From contig CAMCVE010000001.1 of the NCBI GenBank assembly GCA_945881775.1, positions 127,836-191,835 on the forward strand: a stretch of 64,000 nucleotides of DNA, read 5' to 3'. The notes below the pieces were generated by a model. It had not been told where the DNA came from. It saw only the letters and a program-made list of their open reading frames with translations, and ran no database searches. Source of the stretch: Bacteriovorax stolpii (GTDB lineage Bacteria; Bdellovibrionota; UBA2428). Numbering within the stretch: position 1 is the stretch's first letter; each line of letters begins with the position of its first letter. Below are positions 8,157 through 16,467 of this stretch, one piece after another. The translations under genes were made by a program, and so were the position numbers.

Positions 8157-9830
8157 TCAGGAGCGCGTCAGCTTCTTGTACTGGATGCGCTTAGGCACGT
8201 CCGCCGCTGAGCCGAGTCGACGGCGCTTGTCTTCCACATAGGCTTCGAAGTTGCCTTCGAACCAAACCACTTTGCTGTCGCCCTCAAACGCCAAAATGTG
8301 GGTTGCTACGCGGTCAAGGAACCAGCGATCGTGGCTAATGACCACCGCACATCCCGCGAAGTTCTCGAGCGCTTCTTCGAGCGCGCGAAGTGTGTTCACG
8401 TCGAGGTCGTTGGTGGGTTCGTCGAGCAGTAGAACGTTGGCACCTTCCCGTAACATTTTCGCCAGGTGCACGCGGTTTCTCTCCCCACCCGACAGGACGC
8501 CAACCTTCTTAGACTGGTCGTTGCCCGAGAAATTGAAGCGTGCCACGTAGTTTCTCGAGTTGACCTCTTTGTTGCCCACGCGAATCGTCGGCTCTCCGCC
8601 TGTGATTTCTTCGAAAATCGTGCGGTCAGCATTCAAGGCATCACGACTTTGATCGACGTAGCCGAGCTTGACGGTCTCACCCATCTTAAGATTGCCCGAG
8701 TCTGGCTTTTCAACGCCCATAATCATGCGGAAGAGCGTGGTTTTACCTGCACCGTTCGCACCCACAACACCCACGATACCTCCAGGAGGAAGCTTGAAAT
8801 CTAGGTTCTCAAAGAGCAAACGATCGCCATAGGACTTCGAAAGTCCTTCGGCCTCGATCACAACCCCGCCAAGACGTGGTCCTGGAGAGATGTAGAGCTC
8901 GAGCTCCTCCATCTTCTCAGAACCCTCCTGGTTCAAAAGATTTTCATAGGCCGCGATACGCGCCTTTCCCTTGCTCTGACGAGCTTTGGCTCCTTGGCGA
9001 ATCCACTCAAGCTCGCGCGCGAGCGTCTTCTGGCGCTTTGACTCCTGCTTTTCTTCTTTGGAGAGACGCTCACTCTTTTCACCGAGCCAACCCGAATAAT
9101 TCTGCTCGAAGGGGACTGTTTGTCCACGATCAATCTCAAGAATCCATTTCGAAACGTTGTCGAGGAAGTAGCGATCGTGAGTCACAGTGATCACGAGGCC
9201 AGGATACTCCTGAAGATGTTTTTCGAGCCAAGCCACGGACTCTGCGTCGAGATGGTTGGTGGGCTCGTCGAGGAGAAGCATGTCGGGCTTCGAGAGCAGA
9301 AGTTTACAAAGAGCCACACGGCGACGCTCTCCACCGGAGAGCTTGGTGACGGGGGAATCTCCAGGCGGGCAACGAAGGGCGTCCATCGCGATCTCGAGTG
9401 TCGTGTCGAGCTCCCAGCCATTCACAGATTCGATTTTGTCTTGGAGTTCAGCTTGTCTGGCAAGCAACTTGTCCATGTCATCGGCACTCATCTCTTCGGC
9501 GAACTTCGCGCTAATTTCTTCGAACTCTTTGAGCCAGTCGGCGATGGGACCGACGCCTTCCATCACGTTTTCTTTTACGGTCTTGTCCTCGCTGAGTTTG
9601 GGCTCTTGAGCGAGGTATCCGATGCTGAGACCGTCTTTGGCGAAAGCTTCGCCCTGAAACTCTTTGTCGATCCCGGCCATGATCCGCAGAAGAGTTGATT
9701 TTCCGGATCCGTTGAAACCGATCACGCCGATTTTGGCATCGTCGTAAAACGAGAGGAAGACGTTCTTTAGGACCTGCTTGGTGTCGTGATACTTGTTCAG
9801 GCCTTTGAGGGTGTAGGCAATTTGAGGCAT
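8157..9830 (-). CDS. ettA: Energy-dependent translational throttle protein EttA (ABC-F)
   Basis: Cytoplasmic ABC-F ATPase that binds the ribosomal E site and gates translation by ATP level. Two ABC cassettes: Walker A GFNGSGKST (about 37) and GANGAGKTT (about 350), two LSGGERRR/LSGGERNR signatures, and LLLDEPTNHLD / LLLDEPTNDLD Walker B motifs. Start MPQIAYTLKGLNKYHDTKQVLKN and the 557-aa length match EttA rather than Uup or YheS. The inter-cassette linker (SKRQKTLARELEWIRQGAKARQSK) is the P-site tRNA interaction motif region. Its stop codon abuts the stop of the converging HD-GYP-like gene, leaving no terminator space. Confidence 0.95.
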   Translation of the reverse strand: MPQIAYTLKGLNKYHDTKQVLKNVFLSFYDDAKIGVIGFNGSGKSTLLRIMAGIDKEFQGEAFAKDGLSIGYLAQEPKLSEDKTVKENVMEGVGPIADWLKEFEEISAKFAEEMSADDMDKLLARQAELQDKIESVNGWELDTTLEIAMDALRCPPGDSPVTKLSGGERRRVALCKLLLSKPDMLLLDEPTNHLDAESVAWLEKHLQEYPGLVITVTHDRYFLDNVSKWILEIDRGQTVPFEQNYSGWLGEKSERLSKEEKQESKRQKTLARELEWIRQGAKARQSKGKARIAAYENLLNQEGSEKMEELELYISPGPRLGGVVIEAEGLSKSYGDRLLFENLDFKLPPGGIVGVVGANGAGKTTLFRMIMGVEKPDSGNLKMGETVKLGYVDQSRDALNADRTIFEEITGGEPTIRVGNKEVNSRNYVARFNFSGNDQSKKVGVLSGGERNRVHLAKMLREGANVLLLDEPTNDLDVNTLRALEEALENFAGCAVVISHDRWFLDRVATHILAFEGDSKVVWFEGNFEAYVEDKRRRLGSAADVPKRIQYKKLTRS

Positions 9831-10017
9831 GCAAGGTTTCTAGGCTCTGAGGAGCGTCCTCTCAAGGGGGAATTGTGGAAGTTTTGGGCTGGAGGCCGTG
9901 GTGCATCCACGCTTACGTAGTACCCGACACTTCGCACCGCAGAGGGGCGCAACTCTTAGAGCTTCGATCCACGCCAACTCAGGCCCAACGACATGCAGCC
10001 GAAGTTCTTAACTTTAA
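9831..10017. other. Intergenic region upstream of the RAYT-like gene
   Basis: Stretch between the ettA start and the RAYT-like frame. The track ORF 9875-10156 gives an unrecognised sequence and is probably not a gene. An ATG at 9993 opens a third frame reading MQPKFLTLRKFL, which could be the original N-terminus of the RAYT-like protein before a frameshift. An inverted repeat AACTTT/AAAGTT is present near 10010-10023. The ettA promoter should lie near the left end, but I could not pick a convincing one. Confidence 0.4.
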
Positions 10018-10152
10018 GAAAGTTCTTGCGTTCCCTCCCTCCTCCCTGGGACTTGGTCCAAGTCGCGCTTTGCCTTTGGAGGCGCCCATCTCAAGGACTC
10101 ACACCCCAAGACAAAACGCATTTTTAGTCCCAAGCTGCCGCTCCACGTCGTC

Positions 10153-10614
10153 ATGAAATCCTCGCGGGCTCAGGGCACACATTCTCTTTTGAGGCATTCA
10201 CGAGAGATCTCACGCATCCTTTCACTTCAGGCCTCGAGGCACCAGATTCGCCTCCAGCAGGTCGCCAACGCCGGAAATCACATCCATTTGCTCCTTGAAG
10301 CGCCCTCTCGCGAGCATCTGTCAGCGTTCTTGAGAGCCATCAGCGGACGCATCGCTCAGACAGTCATCGGTCCCCAGATTCAGCCACCTACGTCAGGCGA
10401 GGCGACACGCTTCTGGGACGCACGACCCTTCTCACGCATTGTGAGCCGCGGGCGCGATCATCGAAACGTCGCGCGCTACCTCGGAATGAATTCGACAGAA
10501 ATGGCGGGACTTTCGCGTGTGAGCGTGCGAGGTGTTTTCAATGAGATCCAGGAAGCCCTCAGGCGAGGAATCCTGCGGCGAAGCCCGGGGCTTGTCGCGG
10601 CGGGATTTGTATGA
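10153..10614 (+). CDS. RAYT-like (REP-associated tyrosine transposase / Y1 transposase fold) protein with disrupted 5' end
   Basis: The HUH motif is NHIHLLLEA, followed by LSAFLRAISGRIAQ, FWDARPFSRIVSRGRDHRNVARY and a tyrosine in RYLGMNSTEMAGL placed as in IS200/RAYT enzymes. The ORF track begins at ATG 10153, but the same frame is open back to 10018 and reads FGGAHLKDSHPKTKRIFSPKLPLHVV, which from memory matches the N-terminal half of the fold in this family. No ATG, GTG or TTG occurs between 10018 and 10153, and TAA lies at 10015. An ATG at 9993 in another frame (MQPKFLTLRKFL) may be the original start, separated by an indel near the C-rich run at 10031-10047. Either a pseudogene or a protein lacking its first beta strand. 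No terminal inverted repeats seen. Confidence 0.65.
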   Translation: MKSSRAQGTHSLLRHSREISRILSLQASRHQIRLQQVANAGNHIHLLLEAPSREHLSAFLRAISGRIAQTVIGPQIQPPTSGEATRFWDARPFSRIVSRGRDHRNVARYLGMNSTEMAGLSRVSVRGVFNEIQEALRRGILRRSPGLVAAGFV

Positions 10615-10718
10615 AGACTCCCACGAGACTTTCCCGTGTCGAATAGGCCTCAACCCTATCGCGCTCTATGTCCAAAGCCGGCAGGAGGGCGACTTTAATC
10701 GGTATGCTCCCTAAAAAC

Positions 10719-11819
10719 CTAGAACAAGGTGCGCCGGTACCCGACGTTCATGAGAAGAGCGAGACTCCCGAGCGCTGTGAGCATCGAGGTTCCGCCGTAA
10801 CTCATCAGCGGCAGAGGGATCCCCACAATCGGGAACATCCCCGTCACCATCGCGACATTGATAAAAATCTGTGAGGCCATGAGCGCAATGATACCGACAC
10901 CCAGAACCGCCCCAAAAATGTCATTTGCATGAGATGCGATTCCGACCATTCGGTAAAAGAGGATGAGATAAAGCGAAAAAAGCGCAAGCGCCCCGAGAAA
11001 ACCCCACTCTTCGGAGAGGACCGTGAAGATAAAGTCCGTGTGACCTTCGGGCGTAAATTCGAGTTGCGTCTGAGTCCCGCGAGTGAACCCTTTGCCAGTC
11101 GCCTCGCCCGACCCAACCGCGATGAGCGACTGAATAGCGTTGTAACCTTCTCCTTTGGGGTCTCGAGTCGGATTCATGAAGGTGATGATTCGGTCTTTTT
11201 GATACTCCTTGAGGCCGTACTGCCAGAAAACTGGAAAACTCACGATCCCGAGAAGCGCAGTCCAAATAAGAATTTTGGGACGAATACCCATAAAAAGAAG
11301 AACAACTGCTCCCACAATCATAAGGTGTCCGCCGGTCCCCAAATCGGGTTGAGCAATTGTCATGATTCCAGGGACACCAATCATGAGACAAGGCACGATC
11401 AAATCCTTAAGTCCCATCTTTTGGATCTGGTTCCTTGCATGGAAGTACTTTGCAACGGCGAGAACCATCATGATTTTCATGCTCTCGCTGGGTTGCCAAC
11501 TGAAAAAACCAAAGTCGATCCAGCGCCTTGCACCGTAGCGAATTGAGCCAACAAATGGCACCGTAGCGAGTGCAAGCAAGTTGATCGCGTAAGTCACGTA
11601 AGCGATTCGCTCAAAAATTCGGTAGTTGAGCAAGAGAATCAGAGAACAGACCAAAGAGGCAATCCCAAAGGAGATCAGCTGCTTTGAGATAAAATGCTGA
11701 TCGTCGTGGTGGTAGGTCGCGGAATAGATGTTCACGAGCCCTAATCCAACCAAGGCCAAGACCGTAAACAGCAACGGCCAGTCGAAACGGCTCCCCTGCC
11801 CTTCTTCGAGTTCTTCCAT
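10719..11819 (-). CDS. rodA: Rod shape-determining protein RodA (SEDS peptidoglycan polymerase)
   Basis: Multi-pass inner-membrane SEDS family glycosyltransferase that polymerises lateral-wall peptidoglycan with a class B PBP. Family marks: WIDFGFFSWQPSESMK, AQPDLGTGGHLMIVGAV (catalytic aspartate in the DLGT segment), LEFTPEGHTDFIFTVLSEEWGFLG and the C-terminal GIPLPLMSYGGTSML. The 366-aa length and motif spelling favour RodA over FtsW. No mreBCD or mrdA genes are in the window. It is divergent from the FMN reductase gene. Confidence 0.94.
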   Translation of the reverse strand: MEELEEGQGSRFDWPLLFTVLALVGLGLVNIYSATYHHDDQHFISKQLISFGIASLVCSLILLLNYRIFERIAYVTYAINLLALATVPFVGSIRYGARRWIDFGFFSWQPSESMKIMMVLAVAKYFHARNQIQKMGLKDLIVPCLMIGVPGIMTIAQPDLGTGGHLMIVGAVVLLFMGIRPKILIWTALLGIVSFPVFWQYGLKEYQKDRIITFMNPTRDPKGEGYNAIQSLIAVGSGEATGKGFTRGTQTQLEFTPEGHTDFIFTVLSEEWGFLGALALFSLYLILFYRMVGIASHANDIFGAVLGVGIIALMASQIFINVAMVTGMFPIVGIPLPLMSYGGTSMLTALGSLALLMNVGYRRTLF

Positions 11820-11861
11820 GCTATTCAGTGTATGCCGAGACCCGGCCGGCGTGAAGATCTC

Positions 11862-11890
11862 TTGCGGATTAATGAAAGCGGTTCTATCAA
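11862..11890 (+). promoter_or_regulatory. Candidate sigma70-type promoter, possibly giving a leaderless mRNA
   Basis: TTGCGG at 11862-11867 and TATCAA at 11885-11890 are separated by exactly 17 bases. The ATG of the FMN reductase gene begins at 11897, six bases after the -10 element, so initiation at the usual distance would put the transcript start at or next to the start codon. No ribosome-binding site is visible between the -10 box and the ATG. Assigned only by eye. Confidence 0.35.
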
Positions 11891-11896
11891 CAAAGT

Positions 11897-12445
11897 ATGA
11901 TTTGCCTTATCGCCGGAACAAACCGACCCCAGAGCCAGACCCTGCGTGTCACTCGGATTCTCGAAAAGCGCTACAAAGCCCTCGGCGTGGCGACTCAGGT
12001 TCTCGACCTCAACGGCCTGCCGTCAGAAATTTTTCTACCGAGCGCCTACACCGAAAAGCCCCACTCCTTCGCTCCCTATTCGGATGCGGTCTTAAAGGCT
12101 GATGGACTCGTTGTCGTCACACCCGAATACAACGGTTCTTTTCCGGGAGTTTTGAAGCTCTTTATTGACATGCTGAAGTTCCCCGAGAGTTTTGAGAGAA
12201 AGCCCGTTGCCTTCGTTGGGCTCGCCGCCGGCATGTGGGGCGCCCTTCGCTCTGTCGAACAACTCGAAGGGATTTTTAAGTACCGCAATGCCTTTCTATT
12301 TAACGAACGCGTTTTCCTTCCTCGCGTCGAAACTCAGCTCAACGCCGATGACAGCTTCACTCAAGCTCTCACCGGCCAACTCGTAGAATCCCAGGTTAAG
12401 AACTTCGTCTCCTATGTGGAGCAAGTAAAAAAGTTGCATGGGTGA
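11897..12445 (+). CDS. NAD(P)H-dependent FMN reductase family protein
   Basis: Flavodoxin-fold oxidoreductase. The start ICLIAGTNRPQSQTLRVTRIL binds the FMN phosphate, and VVTPEYNGSFPGVLKLFIDML is the signature around the isoalloxazine ring. The length of 182 aa is typical of the NADPH:FMN reductase family (azoreductase, chromate or quinone reductase relatives); the physiological acceptor cannot be deduced. The gene overlaps the following ABC1 kinase gene by 8 bases, so they are co-translated. Confidence 0.88.
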   Translation: MICLIAGTNRPQSQTLRVTRILEKRYKALGVATQVLDLNGLPSEIFLPSAYTEKPHSFAPYSDAVLKADGLVVVTPEYNGSFPGVLKLFIDMLKFPESFERKPVAFVGLAAGMWGALRSVEQLEGIFKYRNAFLFNERVFLPRVETQLNADDSFTQALTGQLVESQVKNFVSYVEQVKKLHG

Positions 12446-13760
12446 TTCCAAAAAGTCCGGCGGCGCACCCGCTTCACTTTTTTCCAGGTCGAAAGAGTTG
12501 GTCGGTCTTTTCGCCAAACTTGGACAAAAAGAGCTGAGCGGTAGAGTGTCAGCGCTTTTGAGCGAAAATTCTTCGCTGAAGAAACTGGGACTTCAAGTCG
12601 ACCAGGCGCAAGCTCTCGTCGAAGCCCTCAAGCATTTGCGTGGCGCCGCCATGAAGGCGGGTCAAATGCTCAGCATTGAGGCTCGAGATTTTTTGCCGCC
12701 TGAAGTGATTGAGATCCTCAACCAACTTCAAGATCAAAGCGAATCCATGCGCAGCTCAATCGTCGCCCAGATCCTTCTAAAAGAGCTTGGACCCGAACTC
12801 CTCGGAGAAATTCGAGATCTTTCCGAGAAACCCATCGCCTCGGCGAGTATTGGGCAAGTCCATCGTGCCAAGTTTCGAGGCCAAGACGTGGCAATTAAAG
12901 TCCAGTTTCCTGGAGTTGCTGAAAGTATCAATAGCGACCTCTTTCTCCTCAAAAAAGTGGCAGAAGCCTTTATCAAAGTCTCCGGCAAAGAGATTCGCCT
13001 CGAAGGACTCTTTGAGGAGCTCGGTGAAATTCTTCGACAAGAAGTTGATTACGTTTCCGAGGCCACACACATGGAAGAATACGCCACCATGTTTGCGGGA
13101 CGCCCTGGCTATGTCGTTCCGAAGCCCATTTGCGAACTCGTCAACGGCCGCGTCCTAGGAATGACTTACGAATCCGGCCTCAAACCCGACGAGTGGCTGA
13201 GTCGCAATCCTTCGGACGAAGAAAAAACCGCCTTAGCCCGCAAGGTCCTCGATCTCTACGTAATCGAGTTCTTTGAGAACGGCTTCGTTCAAACCGATCC
13301 GAACTTTGGAAATTTTTTCATTCGCCCAGAATCGGGGGAACTCGTGATTCTGGACTTCGGAGCGATGAAACGTTACCCACCCTCCTTCGTGCTGCAATAC
13401 AAGCAGCTCCTTCGATTGATTCGCAGCGGAACACCCGATCAAATCATTGAGCACACGCGAGCCATGCGTCTCCTTGATCCGCGCGAGAGCGCCGAATGTA
13501 TGCAGGCTTTTGTTTCGATGCTGAAATTGAGTTTAGAGCCCTTCGAGCCTCAGCATCAGCCCTTTGATTTCGCAATGAGCGCCTACAGCTCCGACATGCG
13601 TCAATCAAGCCTCCATTTCACGAAACTCATCCGATATTCCGCTCCACCGCATCAGATTCTGTTCTTGCATCGCAAATTGAGCGGTATTTTCCGGCTCATC
13701 CAAGCAATGAGGGTTAAAATTCCTCTGCAAGATTATTGGGAAAACTTCGTATCGGTGTGA
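12438..13760 (+). CDS. ABC1/UbiB-family atypical kinase-like ATPase (AarF)
   Basis: Member of the ABC1/ADCK/UbiB family, linked in other organisms to ubiquinone and lipid homeostasis. Diagnostic motifs: KHLRGAAMKAGQMLS (the KxGQ motif, near residue 75), the alanine-rich loop IASASIGQVHRAKFRGQDVAIKVQFPG with the ATP lysine, QTDPNFGNFFI (catalytic loop) and LVILDFGAMK (DFG). Length 440 aa. No C-terminal transmembrane pair is obvious. It overlaps the FMN reductase upstream and is followed after 18 bases by the Tex-like gene, so a three-gene transcript is likely. Confidence 0.92.
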   Translation: MGDSKKSGGAPASLFSRSKELVGLFAKLGQKELSGRVSALLSENSSLKKLGLQVDQAQALVEALKHLRGAAMKAGQMLSIEARDFLPPEVIEILNQLQDQSESMRSSIVAQILLKELGPELLGEIRDLSEKPIASASIGQVHRAKFRGQDVAIKVQFPGVAESINSDLFLLKKVAEAFIKVSGKEIRLEGLFEELGEILRQEVDYVSEATHMEEYATMFAGRPGYVVPKPICELVNGRVLGMTYESGLKPDEWLSRNPSDEEKTALARKVLDLYVIEFFENGFVQTDPNFGNFFIRPESGELVILDFGAMKRYPPSFVLQYKQLLRLIRSGTPDQIIEHTRAMRLLDPRESAECMQAFVSMLKLSLEPFEPQHQPFDFAMSAYSSDMRQSSLHFTKLIRYSAPPHQILFLHRKLSGIFRLIQAMRVKIPLQDYWENFVSV

Positions 13761-13778
13761 TAAACCTGCTCCCCTAGT

Positions 13779-16358
13779 ATGTTCACTTTGGAGCAGGTAA
13801 AAATAGATCTTCCCCGTTTCGACTCGGCTGAGCTTAATCGTCTTTGGAATCTCCGTTCCGAAGGCCGTCCTCTGCATTCGACGCTTCACTCAGCCAAAGA
13901 GCTCGGCCTCCAAAGCTCCCCAGACGCGATTCGCGCTTTCTACGAAAGCTGCGATCGTCGCGCTCGACTTGAGGCCCAGCGTGAAAAGATTGCAGCCGAA
14001 GCTGCCGAAACTCTTGGCAGCTCTCCCGCTCTTGCGGAAGGACTTTCGAAAGCCGCCGATGCAGAAACCCTTTCTCTCATCGAGAAGAAACTCAAACGCC
14101 GCCACCGTTCTCGTGCGGCCCTAGCTCGTCAGCACGGCCTCGAAGCTTTGGCACAAGGCCTCTGGAATAAACTCCACGGCGAAGCAACCGACATCACTGA
14201 AGCCAGCATGGCAGCCGCCGCCAGTCCCAGCACCGAAGAAATTTCTGATTCGGCAAAAGTCACAAAGCTCGTCGGAGCGTTGCTTGCCGAACGCCTTTTG
14301 GACGATGCTGCGCTTTGTGAGTCGCTGCGCGACCTCTTCCTCAACAAAGCCGAAATCCTGAGCACCAAAAACGAAAAATCTGCGGAAGACTCGCGATTCA
14401 AAAATTTCTTCAATTTCCGTGATTCGTTTGCCCATCTGATGCGCCGAGATCAAGCCCACCGCTTCCTCAATCTCCGTCGTGGCGTGAGTCAGGGCGACCT
14501 GAATATGAACGTGGAAGGGCCTCGCAGCGAACTGGAAACTAAGCTTTTCGAAGCACTCGCTCCGATTGCACATCGCAGTTCTTCTCCTTCAGACTGGGTT
14601 GACCTCGCCCTCGCAACTGCTACGGAAGCGCTGGAGCAGTCCCTGCTTCCTCAGTTCCAAAAAGATGCCTTCAACCTGCTTCGTGATTCTGCGGAACAAG
14701 AAATTCTGCCTCCGATTCGTAGGAACTTGCGCCGAGTGCTTATGAGTCCGGGACTGGGGCGCCAAGTTGTGATGGGCGTGTCTCCCTCAGGCAAAAAGAC
14801 GTGCCGCGTGGCTGTCGTCGACCGAGAAGGCCACTTCAAAGAGACCGCACTTGTGCACCTCCTCGAGGGCGAGAAAAAGTCTGAGACAGAGGCTGTCTTC
14901 TTGGCCTTTATCGAAAAGCACCAAGTGCAGGCCATTGCACTTTCGGATCATCCCGGGGCCCGCGAGATCGAGCGATTCCTAGCAGATCTTTTCCGCAGTG
15001 TTAAGATTCGCATTCCCGTCTCTCTGATGCCGTCTGAATCTTCCGACGACTACGCAGGAGCGAAGGTCGGACAAGACGAATTTCCTGAAATGGAAACTCC
15101 AAACCGCAAAGCTGTCTTCGTGGCTCGCTTGCTCCAAAATCCACTCGGAGAATTGGTCAAAGTGAAGCCCAAAAGTCTGGGCGTCGGCCAATTCCTGAGC
15201 GAGATCCATCCCGAAAGCCTAGCGAGGACTCTCGACGAGGTGCTTGCAGACTGTGTCCACGAGGTGGGCGTGGATCTGAACTCAGCTTCAAAACCCCTTC
15301 TCGCCAAAGTCTCCGGCATTAGTGACGAAGTCGCTGCAAAAATCATTTCCTACCGCACCGACAAGGGCTTCTTCTGGGACCGCGACCAGATTCTCGAAGT
15401 CGAGGGCGTCGAATCCAAGCATTTTGAATTTGCGGGCCCCTTCCTTCGAATCCGCGACGGGAAGAACCCTTCCGATCTTTCGGACATTCACCCAAAGCAC
15501 AACAAATCCATTTTGGATGCACTCAAACGCCTAAAGATTGAGAAGTCCGACTGGAGCGCCAAAGCCGAGCTCCTATTGCAAGACGAAAAGATCAAGGCCT
15601 CGCTTGGAGACACTCTTCTTTCTCACGTCGTGCAAGTCATGAAGAATCCTCCCAAGGACCCCCGTGGAGACTTCAAATTCATTCAGTTCCGCGAAGACGT
15701 CAAAGACATCCGTGATCTCAAGATCGGCATGGTTTGCCCGGGCCGTGTTTCGAACGTGACATCGTTTGGAGCTTTCGTCGATATCGGTCTCCAGCAGGAT
15801 GGTCTCGTGCATCTTTCTGAACTCAGCAGCACTTTTGTGCGAGATCCTTTTGACGTGATTCACCCCGGTGATCTCGTGACCGTCAAGGTCATCGCCGTCG
15901 ATCCCGACAAGAAGCAAATTTCTTTCACCATGAAGAATTTTGCCGAGGTTCTCGAGAAGAACCTGGAGATTCAACGACGCCATAAAGAGTCGGTTGAACG
16001 CTCGCGCGAAGAGAATGCCCCTCGCGCTCGTCCCGAAGGAGATCGGCCCGCACAAGGGGAGCGTCGTCCAGATCGCGGCGCACGGCCCGAAGGTGAACGC
16101 CAAAGCCGCCCTCAGAACGATCGTGGAAATCGTCCACAAGGCGACCGCGGGGGACAACGTGGCAGCGCTCCCCAGGGAGCTCGCGGTCCTCGACCCGAAG
16201 GAGCCCGAGCCGACTCGTCGCGCGGACCTCGCCCCCAAAACGACCGCAGACCTCCACGCGACCAGAACAGCTCACGAGCTCCGAAATCTGAAGGGCTCAA
16301 AGACAATCCATTTGCGGCTCTCGCCCAGCTTCGCGATCAGCTCAGCAAACGATCCTAA
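13779..16358 (+). CDS. Tex-like S1 RNA-binding protein with an RG/RPEG-rich disordered tail
   Basis: Tex-type nucleic-acid-binding protein. Segments in order: a divergent helical N-terminal region (1-320) lacking the usual PFIARYRKE signature, a YqgF/RuvC-like domain starting VVMGVSPSGKKTCRVAVVD, a helix-hairpin-helix region (LLAKVSGISDEVAAKIISYR, about 505-570) and an S1 domain (GMVCPGRVSNVTSFGAFVDIG, about 650-725). After residue 750 the protein runs into roughly 100 residues of RPEGDR/RPQNDR repeats rich in Arg, Gly, Pro and Asn, ending in a short helix (FAALAQLRDQLSKRS). The family acts in transcription/RNA transactions; the tail suggests RNA condensate or ribonucleoprotein contacts (inference). 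Codons in the tail look like the rest of the gene. Confidence 0.88.
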   Translation: MFTLEQVKIDLPRFDSAELNRLWNLRSEGRPLHSTLHSAKELGLQSSPDAIRAFYESCDRRARLEAQREKIAAEAAETLGSSPALAEGLSKAADAETLSLIEKKLKRRHRSRAALARQHGLEALAQGLWNKLHGEATDITEASMAAAASPSTEEISDSAKVTKLVGALLAERLLDDAALCESLRDLFLNKAEILSTKNEKSAEDSRFKNFFNFRDSFAHLMRRDQAHRFLNLRRGVSQGDLNMNVEGPRSELETKLFEALAPIAHRSSSPSDWVDLALATATEALEQSLLPQFQKDAFNLLRDSAEQEILPPIRRNLRRVLMSPGLGRQVVMGVSPSGKKTCRVAVVDREGHFKETALVHLLEGEKKSETEAVFLAFIEKHQVQAIALSDHPGAREIERFLADLFRSVKIRIPVSLMPSESSDDYAGAKVGQDEFPEMETPNRKAVFVARLLQNPLGELVKVKPKSLGVGQFLSEIHPESLARTLDEVLADCVHEVGVDLNSASKPLLAKVSGISDEVAAKIISYRTDKGFFWDRDQILEVEGVESKHFEFAGPFLRIRDGKNPSDLSDIHPKHNKSILDALKRLKIEKSDWSAKAELLLQDEKIKASLGDTLLSHVVQVMKNPPKDPRGDFKFIQFREDVKDIRDLKIGMVCPGRVSNVTSFGAFVDIGLQQDGLVHLSELSSTFVRDPFDVIHPGDLVTVKVIAVDPDKKQISFTMKNFAEVLEKNLEIQRRHKESVERSREENAPRARPEGDRPAQGERRPDRGARPEGERQSRPQNDRGNRPQGDRGGQRGSAPQGARGPRPEGARADSSRGPRPQNDRRPPRDQNSSRAPKSEGLKDNPFAALAQLRDQLSKRS

Positions 16359-16467
16359 TCGCGGCAACGCTGCCTCAGAAGCCTGGCGACTCGTCGAAGC
16401 CCCGGGCCACATTCTGCCTCTGCGTTCAGCGCGACGACTTTCGTCGTGTCAGTGGCTTCGCTCCTCA

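Noticed and set aside
9875-10156. 93-aa ORF before the RAYT-like gene
   Set aside because: The translation has no recognisable family and overlaps the better-supported RAYT-like frame.
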